A stretch of 35,881 nucleotides of DNA, taken from Acidimicrobiales bacterium (GTDB lineage Bacteria > Actinomycetota > Acidimicrobiia > Acidimicrobiales > JAKAVM01). Location: NCBI GenBank assembly GCA_027452005.1, contig DAIDHF010000028.1, forward strand, positions 1 to 35,881, in the 5' to 3' direction. A model generated the notes under the pieces. The model was not told the DNA's origin, ran no database searches, and worked only from the letters and a program-made list of their open reading frames with translations. Made by a program: the position numbers and the translations under genes. Numbering within the stretch: position 1 is the first letter of the stretch; each line of letters begins with the position of its first letter. This document shows, piece by piece, positions 1 to 8,653 of the stretch.

Positions 1-76
1 GAGATGTCGGGCTTACGGCCCGAGCCCCGATTCCCCTGACGGCTGAAGCCGCCAGTCCCCTCGGGGCGGATTGATG
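1..76 (-). mobile_element. Palindromic repeat element, copy A (cut by window edge)
   Basis: Read on the minus strand this copy begins with CATCAA (76 down to 71) and carries CCCCGAGGGGACTGGCGGC, a TTCA loop, GCCGTCAG and then TCGGGG. That is the same nested hairpin found at 15687-15728. A second hairpin follows, TCGGGC / GCCCGA with a 5-nt loop, where the 15.7-kb copy has a GGGGC / GCCCC hairpin of different sequence. The copy runs off the left edge of the window. It lies inside the 3' part of the DinB-like reading frame. The hairpin design resembles IS200/IS605-family transposon ends, which is inferred; no transposase gene is present. Confidence 0.75.
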
Positions 77-533
77 GCCTTCCAGGGCCTCGAAGATCCG
101 GTCTGATTATTTTCGAAGACACCTCTAATACCTCCGACGCTAACTCGGGCTCGAAATCGCTATTCTCCCCGTTTGCTCGGGCGAGATCCCAAGAGTGCAC
201 CAAGACATCCGTGGTCCTAAGTACTATAAATATCGACCCGGGAATCTCTCCGAAGGGTGCCTTGAATGTGTCACTGAGGGCCCCCGGGCGCTCAAAGCGT
301 TCCATAGCCAACCTACTAGAGTCCTCATACTGAATCCCTAGTTCCACCTCCGGCAATAACCCGGTAAATTCAGCCCCAGCAACCCGAGTGTTGCCGCCTA
401 TCACGTGGCTGAGTAGATCTTTTATCGACCACTGATCACACGGGCAGGGTTTGTCAAATTGGTCTTGCCCAACTTGGGCCAGGCACAATTGAAACCTCAT
501 CAAGGCCACCGTATGACTTATCTGGTCAATCAA
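1..533 (-). CDS. DinB-like TIGR03086/mycothiol-dependent isomerase-type protein, 3' end replaced by repeat, partial
   Basis: A minus-strand frame opens 27 nt downstream of the kinase stop. The likely start is TTG at 533 (SD AAAGGAG, 6-nt spacing), giving a product that begins MIDQISHTVALMRF. Residues 31-50 (C-x-QWSIKDLLSHVIGG) and 107-121 (TTDVLVHSWDLARANG) match the two helices that carry metal-binding histidines in the DinB/TIGR03086 family, here H43 and H113. These proteins are common in mycothiol-producing actinobacteria; the exact substrate is unknown. Homology seems to stop near residue 151 (DLRGPG). From there the frame continues into repeat copy A and is still open at the window edge, so the usual family C-terminus (about 30 more residues) is missing. 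This may be a disrupted but still translated gene, probably co-transcribed with the upstream kinase. Confidence 0.72.
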   Translation of the reverse strand, partial: MIDQISHTVALMRFQLCLAQVGQDQFDKPCPCDQWSIKDLLSHVIGGNTRVAGAEFTGLLPEVELGIQYEDSSRLAMERFERPGALSDTFKAPFGEIPGSIFIVLRTTDVLVHSWDLARANGENSDFEPELASEVLEVSSKIIRPDLRGPGRPSIRPEGTGGFSRQGNRGSGRKPDI

Positions 534-560
534 AACACTCTCCTTTGCCAAAGGGTCGAA

Positions 561-1652
561 CTAGGATATCAGTCCCTCGGATCTTACGAGCTTACCCAAA
601 GATACCTTCGGGCGTGACCCCATGTGAGAGATAATCTCGGCTGCCGCCAAGCTGCCTAGCTCGCAACACTGTTGCAGGTTTATCCGTTCAAAGTTCTCCT
701 TGAGAGTTCCCGTAGAAATGGACGACAACTGGCGGGTCATCCCGAACAGAAATCCCGCCGCGTACAGATCTCCCGCTCCAGTTGTATCGATAACCCCAGA
801 CAGCTTTCTTGAGTCAACATGCACGGTTTCATCCCTGTAAAATGCCGTCGAGCCTTTGGCTCCTTGGGTAAGCCCGGCGATTACGTTGTTCGCCGACAGT
901 CTCTCGGCGGCCGAGGAGAACTCACACTGATAGAGCAAGGACACCTCGTCTTCATTCCCAAATACCACATCAACGAAAACTCCATCGCTTTTGTTGGGAT
1001 CATTTGATCCCTCGATAAGTTCAATTAGCTCATCTCGGTGCCGATCGGCCACAAATGGATCCGAGAGCGATATAGCTACCAGGTGGCCTGCCTCGTGGGC
1101 CTTTTTCATGGCGTGCCTGAGGGCGTCTTTTGTCTGGTCGAGATCCCACAAGTATCCCTCCAAGTAGGTAATCATGGAGTGAGATACGAGTGACAGATCA
1201 ATATCGTGTTCCGATAGTTGGCTAGAAACTCCTAGGAAGGTGGCCATGGTTCTTTCGGCATCTGGAGTTACAAAGATGTAGCACCGGCCAGTAGCATCTC
1301 CGGGGTCGTGGGGACGGTGTGAGGCCTTGTGGCGAAAGGTCACTCCAGCTCTTGAAATGTCCTGTTCAAACTCGTGTCCAAGGTCATCCTTGGCAACTCT
1401 TCCTATAAAGGCCACATTGGCTCCGAGAGAGGCGAGACCGGCACAAGTATTTGCCGCGGAACCGCCTGACACGTGGGTGTCGGCGGAAATCTTGGATCCA
1501 AACTGTTGCACGAAATCCAGGCCGACCAGAGACATCGTTCCTTTGACGAGTCCCAGGTCATCAATTGTTGCGTCGCCAGATCTGGTGAGGGCGTCCACCA
1601 GGGCATTACCGATGCCTACCACGTCGTAGTCGTGCCTTCTACTCAGGTTCAC
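561..1652 (-). CDS. PfkB-family carbohydrate/nucleoside kinase (adenosine kinase-like)
   Basis: The 363-aa protein is an ATP-dependent kinase of the ribokinase/PfkB fold, expected in the cytoplasm. It has the N-terminal strand DVVGIGNALVDAL (10-22), the first PfkB signature GGSAANTCAGLASLGA (63-78) and the second, DTTGAGD (289-295), whose last Asp is the catalytic base and whose glycines form the anion hole. The architecture and N-terminus resemble the adenosine kinase-like branch, but substrate cannot be read from the sequence; fructose, ribose or a nucleoside are all possible. The start is GTG at 1652 with a weak GAGG six bases upstream. It heads a short minus-strand unit with the DinB-like gene. 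Confidence 0.88.
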   Translation of the reverse strand: MNLSRRHDYDVVGIGNALVDALTRSGDATIDDLGLVKGTMSLVGLDFVQQFGSKISADTHVSGGSAANTCAGLASLGANVAFIGRVAKDDLGHEFEQDISRAGVTFRHKASHRPHDPGDATGRCYIFVTPDAERTMATFLGVSSQLSEHDIDLSLVSHSMITYLEGYLWDLDQTKDALRHAMKKAHEAGHLVAISLSDPFVADRHRDELIELIEGSNDPNKSDGVFVDVVFGNEDEVSLLYQCEFSSAAERLSANNVIAGLTQGAKGSTAFYRDETVHVDSRKLSGVIDTTGAGDLYAAGFLFGMTRQLSSISTGTLKENFERINLQQCCELGSLAAAEIISHMGSRPKVSLGKLVRSEGLIS

Positions 1653-1853
1653 GCAACCTCACCCCTACTCTTTCAAAAATCATGACCGGTTAGGTCGTTG
1701 TCTACCACGTTCACATCCTAACGCACCCAACACGCCAACTGTGATTGAATATGCCAAATTCACACCAGAACCAAATCTGGGTCTATTGTGGAGCAGCCTG
1801 ATATTTCAAACTAGTGTCTAGGATTATCGCGCCGCTACTGGCCGATTAGAGTT

Positions 1854-1876
1854 TATAACTATCATCCCCAGGAGGT
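1854..1876 (+). promoter_or_regulatory. Possible -10 box and ribosome binding site of the M1 aminopeptidase gene
   Basis: TATAAC at 1854-1859 is a fair -10 hexamer. It is followed by a strong GGAGGT ribosome binding site at 1871-1876, five bases before the GTG start at 1882. No convincing -35 is visible. The remaining divergent spacer (1653-1853) shows nothing else I can name. Confidence 0.35.
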
Positions 1877-1881
1877 AAGAG

Positions 1882-4470
1882 GTGGATTTTCGCCTACCAC
1901 GCAACGTAGAACCGATTCATTACAAGTTGCACCTGATACCCGACTTTGCCCGGTTCACATTCTACGGATCAGAGGCCGTGGAAATCCGGGTCCTGGCGGC
2001 TACAAAATCAATAGTCTTGAACAGCGCTGAGCTGAAGGTATCCTCGGCCCTGGTCAGATCAAAATCCGGCAGCGCCATCGAGGCCAGGGTAAGGTACGAC
2101 GAAGAGCTAGAGCAGCTTTGGCTATCTTTCGACCAGGTTATCAACCCGGGTACTTGGACAGTTGAGATCGAGTTTAGAGGTGTCCTGACTGACAAGCTCC
2201 GAGGATTCTACCGGTCCAACTTTGTCGACCCCAAGGGTGTTGAACAAGTGATCGCGACAACCCAATTTGAGGCTACCGATGCTCGTAGGGCGTTCCCGTG
2301 TTGGGATGAACCAGACCTCAAGGCTACATTCGAGATAAGCCTTGACATACCTGACGACTTACTGGCCGTATCGAACTCAAAACCGGTGTCCCGCAAGAAG
2401 CTAGATGGTGGTCTAGTTCGAGTTCAATTTGCCCGGACTATCAAGATGTCAACATACCTGGTTGCATTCGTGGTTGGACCTCTAAAGAGAACTAAGACCG
2501 TAAACGTCGACGGGGTAGAACTCGCCATTGTATTTCCACCCGGAAAAGAAAAGATGGTAGAGTTCGCTCTCGAAATTGGTGAGCATGCTTTACGGTTTTT
2601 CTCCAATTGGTTTTCAATCGAATATCCATCTGACAAGCTTGACTTGATTGCAATTCCCGATTTTGCCTTTGGGGCAATGGAAAACCTGGGTGCGGTAACG
2701 TTTCGTGAGACTGCCCTGTTGGTTGATCCGGGATCTGCCTCTCGGGTGGACTACGAGCGAGTGGCCGACGTTGTGGCTCATGAGATCGCCCACATGTGGT
2801 TTGGAGATCTGGTCACCATGAAATGGTGGAACGGGATCTGGCTAAATGAGGCCTTTGCAACCTTTGCGGAAATGTCATGCGTCGACGCGTTCAGACCAAA
2901 CTGGGACAGGTGGGTTACTTTTGGGCTGACCAGGTCAGGAGCGATGACTACTGACGAGCTATCTTCCACGCGCCCTATCGAGTTCCCGGTTGTCCGCCCC
3001 GAAGAGGCCCAGGGAATGTTTGACGTTTTGACCTACGAAAAAGGTGCCGGGGTCTTGCGGATGCTGGAGTGTTATCTCGGTTCGGAGGTCTTTCTTTCAG
3101 GTATCAAGAAGTATTTGAATGATCACCTGTACTCGAACGCCGAGACAACTGATCTTTGGGATGCAATCGAGGAGGCCAGCTCACAACCGGTGCGCCAACT
3201 CATGGACTCGTGGATCTTCCAAGGAGGTCACCCATGCCTGTCGGCTAAGGTCGAGTCAAATCAGGAAGGCTACCGCCTCTTGCTCTCCCAGTCTCCATTT
3301 CGACTTGCTCGACACCGGACTGGACAAGAAGGCGATGCAATCGGGCTCGACTGGCAGATTCCGGTCCAGGTAAGGGTAGTAACTGATCAATCGGAGGAGA
3401 GCTTCAAGGTAATAGTGGACCGAGATGGGTCGGCGATAGAACTGGTGGGCGAACCAGACCTGGTCATTATCAACTCAGGAGGAACCGGATTCTATAGGTC
3501 TCAATATTTGGGAGATCTAAATAGTAAGTTGTCGGCAAGCCTAGAACATCTTGACCCTAATGAAACGTTCAATCTGGTCACAGACAACTGGGCATTAGCT
3601 CTTAGCGGGCTGGCCACAATGGGGGACTACTTTTCGGTCGTCTCTCGACTTTCCTCAAAAGACCCCAACGTGTGGACTAACCTTACAAACTCACTATCGT
3701 TCTTGGACCTGGTGGCTAACTACAGCCCTTGCCGAGAGCAAATCAGGCAATCCCTTGCCGGGTTTGTTCAAGATAAATACCTCGATCAGCTAGACAGGAT
3801 CTCAAATCTTCCCCAACCAGGAGAAGATGAAAAGATAGGAACTTTGAGGGCCGTTATCTATCGCGCCCTGGGAACAGTTGGCAACCATTCACAGACAATC
3901 GAGTGGGCTCACGAAAGCTTCAACCGGTATCTCAAGAACGTGAAGTCATTGCCCGCTGACCTCGTCTCGGCTGTGGTCACGATTGTATCAGCGTCGGACT
4001 CTTCAGAGATATATAGTCAAGTCCTGGACCGATATCGGAACCCTATATCTCCTCAAGATGAGGTAAGATTTTTGGTTGCCCTGTGTAACTTTGAGGATCC
4101 TGATCTCTATAGGTCGACCCTTGAGATGGTCTTTCGTGAGGTCCGATCACAAAATGCCCCGTTTGTAATTATGTCAGCACTCTCAAATAGGGAGAGGGCT
4201 GACGATGGATGGTCATTTGTGAAGGCCAACTGGGATAAGCTAAATAAAATTCTTCCAGATCAGATGGTCTGTAGGGCCCTGGAAACCGTGTCAAATCTCT
4301 GTTCAGATGATCTCGCAAAAGACGTTTTAGAGTTTTTCTCGTCACACACCCTAAAGACAGGCCAGAGAACCTTGGATCAATCCCTGGAAAAACTAGAGGT
4401 GAATCGGGACTTTGTTCAACACACCCTTGAGTTAGTGCCGGAGGCGATTGAAAGCTCTAGGGCCAAATAG
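1882..4470 (+). CDS. pepN: M1-family zinc aminopeptidase (aminopeptidase N type)
   Basis: This 862-aa enzyme removes N-terminal residues from peptides, probably in the cytoplasm since no signal peptide is present. The order is an N-terminal beta-sandwich (1-195), the catalytic domain with the exopeptidase motif GAMEN (264-268), the zinc site HEIAH (H300, H304) with third ligand E323 in WLNEAF, and the transition-state tyrosine Y385 (TYEKGAG). A long helical ERAP1-like C-terminal region fills about 530-862. Length and layout match actinobacterial PepN and the eukaryotic-like M1 group rather than the shorter LTA4H type. The GTG start is fixed by GGAGGT just upstream. It is monocistronic and converges on the IPT-protein gene with a 5-nt gap. 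Confidence 0.95.
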   Translation: MDFRLPRNVEPIHYKLHLIPDFARFTFYGSEAVEIRVLAATKSIVLNSAELKVSSALVRSKSGSAIEARVRYDEELEQLWLSFDQVINPGTWTVEIEFRGVLTDKLRGFYRSNFVDPKGVEQVIATTQFEATDARRAFPCWDEPDLKATFEISLDIPDDLLAVSNSKPVSRKKLDGGLVRVQFARTIKMSTYLVAFVVGPLKRTKTVNVDGVELAIVFPPGKEKMVEFALEIGEHALRFFSNWFSIEYPSDKLDLIAIPDFAFGAMENLGAVTFRETALLVDPGSASRVDYERVADVVAHEIAHMWFGDLVTMKWWNGIWLNEAFATFAEMSCVDAFRPNWDRWVTFGLTRSGAMTTDELSSTRPIEFPVVRPEEAQGMFDVLTYEKGAGVLRMLECYLGSEVFLSGIKKYLNDHLYSNAETTDLWDAIEEASSQPVRQLMDSWIFQGGHPCLSAKVESNQEGYRLLLSQSPFRLARHRTGQEGDAIGLDWQIPVQVRVVTDQSEESFKVIVDRDGSAIELVGEPDLVIINSGGTGFYRSQYLGDLNSKLSASLEHLDPNETFNLVTDNWALALSGLATMGDYFSVVSRLSSKDPNVWTNLTNSLSFLDLVANYSPCREQIRQSLAGFVQDKYLDQLDRISNLPQPGEDEKIGTLRAVIYRALGTVGNHSQTIEWAHESFNRYLKNVKSLPADLVSAVVTIVSASDSSEIYSQVLDRYRNPISPQDEVRFLVALCNFEDPDLYRSTLEMVFREVRSQNAPFVIMSALSNRERADDGWSFVKANWDKLNKILPDQMVCRALETVSNLCSDDLAKDVLEFFSSHTLKTGQRTLDQSLEKLEVNRDFVQHTLELVPEAIESSRAK

Positions 4471-4475
4471 ACCAA

Positions 4476-5603
4476 TCAGGGTTGCTTGACCGGGGCAATT
4501 GTCGGGCGAGTAACCCCTTGTTGAGGAAGACCTCCTTGAGTAGGGCTAGCCAGCGACGGTGCGGCCTGAGACGGGCCAGATTCAGGTTGACCTGGGGGGG
4601 CTGACCCAGAACACAGTGTCAGCCGGCCGAAGCGAATTGCGGGAATATTGGTCGAGTAGGAGAACTTGTCCATTCCAGACGGAGCCGACTCCCCTGCCGA
4701 ATTTATGACGCGGATGTCGACTACTGCGGTCCCGGGAGGAGACACCGCCTGAATTAGGCCCGAGGACACCACCTGAAAGGAGGTTGCTGGGGAGGTACCA
4801 AAGAATACTTGGGTGGTACCTGAAAAGCCGGTACCCTCGATAGAGACCGGGGCACCGCCTGTCGGGAGCCCGGCTGGGGGAACTATGGCCTCCACGGTCG
4901 GGATCACGGCTGGAACGGCAATTGTGGCTGGTGGGAACGAGGTCGTGGTGGTAGAACTCGTCGAGGTGGTCGTGGGCGGAGGGTTGTTGGTGTAACTATA
5001 TACGGCGGCCGGACTAAATCCAATCAACTGCCAGGGGATGGTCGTGGTGAGTACGTAGCTGTTGGGGGTGGCGAGCATTACGTAGGCTATGTTGGCGTTA
5101 TTCTGGGAAGGGGGCACCGAGGGAACGTAGATCTCGGTGTTGCTCACAACCGTCGAGGCAACTGGCACGAGGTCCTCGGTCCCATTCGGGTACTGCCCAA
5201 AATCAAACACGGGCCACAAGTTGGCGTTACCCGGTGTTCCAAAACCCACCCCGGAGATCGTGAGTGGGTTTCCTCCACTGGGAAGTCCAGCCGTGGGGTA
5301 TATCCCGGTAAACACGAATGTCTGTGGGTTGAACACGGTGGCTGAGATCTCTTGAGCCTGTGCTCGCGATACCCCGGAGAAGTCAGCCAGGGCATTTGAG
5401 GCGTGAGAGGTGGTCGTGGTCGTGGACGGGCACGTGGTCGTGGTTTCCTGGGGCTGGGAGGTCGAAGGGGTTGAGCTTACCGCGTTTACAAACGCGGCCG
5501 CGCTTCCAGAGATTGCGAGACCGATCACGGTGGCCACGACGACTGACATGGTCGACCACCGACGAACCTGCCGAGCCTTAGGGTTGGGGCTAGGTGAACT
5601 CAA
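4476..5603 (-). CDS. Secreted or membrane-anchored IPT/TIG-domain protein
   Basis: The 375-aa product has a single hydrophobic segment at about 19-42 after a basic stretch, so it is exported or anchored with the rest outside. Two Ig-like IPT/TIG domains can be seen (about 98-204 and 237-317), each starting with the family pattern I-x-P-x-x-G-L-P-x-G-G. They are joined by Thr/Ser-rich linkers (50-66 and 210-222), and the tail is Pro/Gln-rich. Such domains usually bind partners or sugars at the surface; no enzyme domain is seen. The TTG start at 5603 overlaps the stop of the upstream lipoprotein gene (TTGA), which supports translational coupling. An internal ATG at codon 19 is an alternative. 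Function is unknown. Confidence 0.82.
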   Translation of the reverse strand: MSSPSPNPKARQVRRWSTMSVVVATVIGLAISGSAAAFVNAVSSTPSTSQPQETTTTCPSTTTTTSHASNALADFSGVSRAQAQEISATVFNPQTFVFTGIYPTAGLPSGGNPLTISGVGFGTPGNANLWPVFDFGQYPNGTEDLVPVASTVVSNTEIYVPSVPPSQNNANIAYVMLATPNSYVLTTTIPWQLIGFSPAAVYSYTNNPPPTTTSTSSTTTTSFPPATIAVPAVIPTVEAIVPPAGLPTGGAPVSIEGTGFSGTTQVFFGTSPATSFQVVSSGLIQAVSPPGTAVVDIRVINSAGESAPSGMDKFSYSTNIPAIRFGRLTLCSGSAPPGQPESGPSQAAPSLASPTQGGLPQQGVTRPTIAPVKQP

Positions 5604-6316
5604 CCCTGGGCTCCGCTGGCAATACTTAAACAGGCGTGGCCAGAAATCCCTTTCACCCTAGTAATGGTACACGTCCCTAGACTTGCCGACTTGACGGCCA
5701 CGATCCCTCCGTTGGCCTTAGTCGAGAAAGTGTCATCAATAAACTTAGACGGTCCCTTGGTAATAAAGTCAATCCCGAGCCCGTCGGGGCTGGGGGCGTT
5801 GATAGAGGTCTGGAGTACAGCCAGAACCTTGACCCCGTTGTTAGGGGTAGAACCAAACCCGAGCTCAACGAGGATCCCCCGGTCCAAGTGAATATTATCC
5901 CGGGAGAAAGTTACGACTTGACCACCACCTGAAGAGGTAAGAGAGATGGAACTTGACGGACTAAAACTAAATATCTTGCTCGACTCGATGGAGAGACGGG
6001 CCTTTTGGCTTAGAACGATGCCCAGGGAGGAGACCTTGAGAGTTGACCGATCGATAGTAAGTGAACCCTGGTCGATCTCCAAGAGACATGAGTTGGTCAG
6101 ATCCAGGTTTGCCCCTGAAATGACTGCACTAGATTGTATTGACAAGGTGGTCGGAGCCCCGGGTTTCCCAGAACAGGTGGCCAGCAATTTAGAACTCCAG
6201 TTTACCGCAGTTGACTTACCAGACGAGCTAGAGCACGCTGCGAGGACTACGGAGGCTGCAAGGGCTACTAGCACGCAGAACGCACGGCTAACTTTCGAGT
6301 TTTGGGTAATGTTCAT
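5600..6316 (-). CDS. Putative lipoprotein, possible beta-helix repeat
   Basis: The 238-aa protein has a typical lipoprotein signal: a hydrophobic stretch ending VVLAAC with the lipidated Cys at position 28, followed by a Ser-rich spacer. The mature part shows short strand-like repeats rich in Ile, Leu, Ser and Asn (for example SAVISGANLDL and GSLTIDRSTLKVSS), as in right-handed parallel beta-helices; this fold is inferred. I do not recognise a family. Its ATG overlaps the xseB stop (ATGA at 6313-6316) and its own stop overlaps the start of the IPT gene, so all three should be translated from one mRNA. An envelope role together with the IPT protein is a guess from context. Confidence 0.8.
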   Translation of the reverse strand: MNITQNSKVSRAFCVLVALAASVVLAACSSSSGKSTAVNWSSKLLATCSGKPGAPTTLSIQSSAVISGANLDLTNSCLLEIDQGSLTIDRSTLKVSSLGIVLSQKARLSIESSKIFSFSPSSSISLTSSGGGQVVTFSRDNIHLDRGILVELGFGSTPNNGVKVLAVLQTSINAPSPDGLGIDFITKGPSKFIDDTFSTKANGGIVAVKSASLGTCTITRVKGISGHACLSIASGAQG

Positions 6317-6567
6317 ATCTCTTCGTACCTAACTTGGCTGGGTTGACTGGTATCTAGGCTGTCTAAGGTAGCCTTGATCTTGTCTAGTCGGTCTAGGGCG
6401 TTGGCATGTACTATCTTTGCCCGAGAGTATAGCCTCGTGGCCTCCTCGATCCCGACCTCTCGGGAGGACATTTTCCGGGTCAAGTCCTCTAAGAGTTCCA
6501 CGAGTTCCTCATACTTATATCCGTCAAGGTTCTCCTGCAACGGTTGGGATGTTGAAAAATCGTCCAT
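6313..6567 (-). CDS. xseB: Exodeoxyribonuclease VII small subunit
   Basis: At 84 aa this has the size and pattern of XseB, the helical hairpin subunit that packs along the coiled coil of XseA. The diagnostic stretch runs from YEELVELLEDLTRKM through GIEEATRLYSRAKIVHANALD, corresponding to the conserved LEEsl-LYerG-L segment. It lies 89 nt downstream of xseA on the same strand and overlaps the next gene by 4 nt. The first 17 residues are not conserved in the family; the ATG at 6567 is the only obvious start. Confidence 0.92.
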   Translation of the reverse strand: MDDFSTSQPLQENLDGYKYEELVELLEDLTRKMSSREVGIEEATRLYSRAKIVHANALDRLDKIKATLDSLDTSQPSQVRYEEI

Positions 6568-6656
6568 TTCTGCTCCCCGTCGAGCTTATCCTATGAGGTC
6601 TGTCTGGACCCATCTTGGATGCAGACGTTCAGCCAATGACCGGGGGCCATAAGAAT

Positions 6657-7952
6657 TCACTGGTTGCCGCTTTTCAGGGGCTGCGTGAGCCTTCGTTGGC
6701 CAACCACCTGTGCCTTGAAGGTACCACGGGAGACCTGAATGTCGACCTGGTCGCCGGGAGATACCTGGTTGGGATCTCTCAGGGCAACCCGGTCGGCGGT
6801 GATCACTACAGCATATCCCCGCTCTAAAACTCTATGAGGGTCGAGTTCGTCGGCCAGCTTCTTCAGTCCGTCCAGATTGGCCAGTTCCTTTGAGACCCGG
6901 TAGGTCAGGGGGCCTGACAGGTCTATACTGGCCAACTCTCGCTGTCTGGACTCAAAGGTGACGTAAAGTGATCCTAACAGGTCAATTGAGCCAAGCCGGG
7001 TAAGCTCTTGACCGAGCCCACGGACTAACACGTCCCGGGCCTGGTCAACAAGGAAGTCGAGTTCACTCACCAGGTCAGCTCTAGATGGAATGACCCGAAT
7101 TGCGGCCAGAGACGGGGTATTACATGCCAGATCAGACACCTCGTCACAGAGTGGATGGTCCTTTTCGTGGCCAACCGCGGTGACCACGGGAAACCGTACC
7201 GAACACAGTGCCCGGCAAAGTTCCTCAGAGCTAAACGGGAACAGGGTTGATGGTTCGCCTCCACCCCGGGCAACAATAACCACGTCCACGTCGTGGTCCT
7301 TTTCTAGGTCACCGAGGGCTCCAACGATAGCCGCCGGGGCTCCTGGGCCAGATACGGTCACAGCCTTAAACTTGACCGGGTACCCGGGAAATCGCTCAGA
7401 GATAACCGATCTAATGTCACCAATCACCGCGGCCTCAGACCCGGTAATCACACCAATTTTTCGGGGTAGTCGAGGTATTGGTTTGCGGGGTCGGGTTATA
7501 AGGCCATCGGCCTGTAGCCTTCTACGGATCTCCTCGATGGCACGATCGATATCTCCAACTCCTACCGGAACGACGTCGACCACCTCTAACCTGAGTTGTC
7601 CGTACTGTTTCTTATATGCCAGGGTTCCATATACCTGAACCCGGTCTCCGTTCACTACCGGGATAGAGCGAGTTGAAGGTCCTTGGCTGGCGGGTTGGTT
7701 GTCTCGACCCAGAGAGATCGAGACACTACGCTGGCTCGCAATCGAACAGCTCAAAGTGCAACCTCTGTCAATGAGGGAAAAGAAGACCTGCCCGGATTGG
7801 AGGACTTTTGGCTCTTTTACCTCACCTTCTACGCAGATCCGCCCAAGTTTGGAGACCGAGCGGGCAATCTCGATTGAAAGTCTTGCAAGTGGCAGTACTT
7901 GATAGTCCTGACCAATAGACTTGGTCACGGTGACATCTGACATTTTCAACAT
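6657..7952 (-). CDS. xseA: Exodeoxyribonuclease VII large subunit
   Basis: The 431-aa XseA is the catalytic subunit of exonuclease VII, which degrades single-stranded DNA into short oligonucleotides. The N-terminal OB-fold spans about 23-125 (GRICVEGEV, QVFFSLID). The core contains GVITGSEAAVIGDI, the family signature VVIVARGGGEPSTLFPF and the AVGHEKDHPLCDEVSDL block. A helical region then precedes a small C-terminal beta domain. The ATG at 7952 has little SD; a second in-frame ATG three codons later (7943) sits 8 nt after AGGA and may be the real start. It is divergent from the GDT1 gene with only 24 nt between starts, so the two promoters must interleave or one transcript is leaderless. Confidence 0.95.
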   Translation of the reverse strand: MLKMSDVTVTKSIGQDYQVLPLARLSIEIARSVSKLGRICVEGEVKEPKVLQSGQVFFSLIDRGCTLSCSIASQRSVSISLGRDNQPASQGPSTRSIPVVNGDRVQVYGTLAYKKQYGQLRLEVVDVVPVGVGDIDRAIEEIRRRLQADGLITRPRKPIPRLPRKIGVITGSEAAVIGDIRSVISERFPGYPVKFKAVTVSGPGAPAAIVGALGDLEKDHDVDVVIVARGGGEPSTLFPFSSEELCRALCSVRFPVVTAVGHEKDHPLCDEVSDLACNTPSLAAIRVIPSRADLVSELDFLVDQARDVLVRGLGQELTRLGSIDLLGSLYVTFESRQRELASIDLSGPLTYRVSKELANLDGLKKLADELDPHRVLERGYAVVITADRVALRDPNQVSPGDQVDIQVSRGTFKAQVVGQRRLTQPLKSGNQ

Positions 7953-7976
7953 CCTAGCCCAGCCCTCAATTCTTCG

Positions 7977-8651
7977 GTGAAAATCGGCCTGATCGTCTCG
8001 ATTGCCGCGATTATCTTTGTCGGCGAGCTACCCGACAAGACGTTTATCTCAAATCTGATAATGTCCTCAAAGTTTCGCCCGGTCCCCGTCTGGGTTGGAG
8101 CGGCAGGAGGATTTGCGGTTCACGTTCTAATTGCCACGGTAGCCGGGAATCTTGTCTTGATGCTTCCCAAAAAGCCGGTTGAGGCTGTTGTATCAATCCT
8201 GTTTTTTGCTGGAGGTATCTATCTGTTGTTGGGTTCTGAGTCAAACCAGATCCAAGAGGGTGAAATTGAGGCAGACCGGGCTCAACAGCTATTGGACCCC
8301 AACCTGGAAAGATCAATGTCAACCGAGCCCTCTTCATGGGAGACCCAAGTCGAAAAGATACCAGCCGAGAGATCCTTTGTAAGGATTGCGGCGAGTGTGT
8401 TCGTCGTGATCTTTTTGGCAGAATGGGGAGATTTGACCCAGATTCTAATTGCAAACTTTACGGCAAAATACCATGATCCACTATCCGTTGGAGTCGGAGC
8501 TCTAATTGGGCTTTGGGCATCAGCGGGACTGGCCACCATTAGCGGGAGGTCCCTACTTAAAATAGTCCCCATGGCAGTACTCAGAAAGGTTTCCGGGGTA
8601 ATTCTGGTCTGTTTTGGGATCTATTCAGTTCTGCCACTTATAGGGGTCTAA
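7977..8651 (+). CDS. TMEM165/GDT1 (UPF0016) family cation transporter
   Basis: The 224-aa membrane protein has two homologous three-helix halves separated by a charged cytosolic loop (about 85-125). Each half carries the family motif: E17-L-P-D-K-T in the first and E149-W-G-D-L-T in the second. Members export or sequester Mn2+ or Ca2+ in exchange for protons. Both motifs deviate from the usual E-x-G-D-K/R-T/S: the first has Pro for Gly, the second Leu for Lys/Arg, so transport properties may differ. The GTG start has no ribosome binding site and lies 24 nt from the divergent xseA start, which suggests a leaderless mRNA. Confidence 0.88.
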   Translation: MKIGLIVSIAAIIFVGELPDKTFISNLIMSSKFRPVPVWVGAAGGFAVHVLIATVAGNLVLMLPKKPVEAVVSILFFAGGIYLLLGSESNQIQEGEIEADRAQQLLDPNLERSMSTEPSSWETQVEKIPAERSFVRIAASVFVVIFLAEWGDLTQILIANFTAKYHDPLSVGVGALIGLWASAGLATISGRSLLKIVPMAVLRKVSGVILVCFGIYSVLPLIGV

Positions 8652-8653
8652 AC

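Noticed and set aside
7090-7638. 182-codon plus-strand open frame opposite xseA
   Set aside because: It lies wholly inside the conserved xseA gene and reads as low-complexity Ser/Thr/Pro sequence, a shadow frame.
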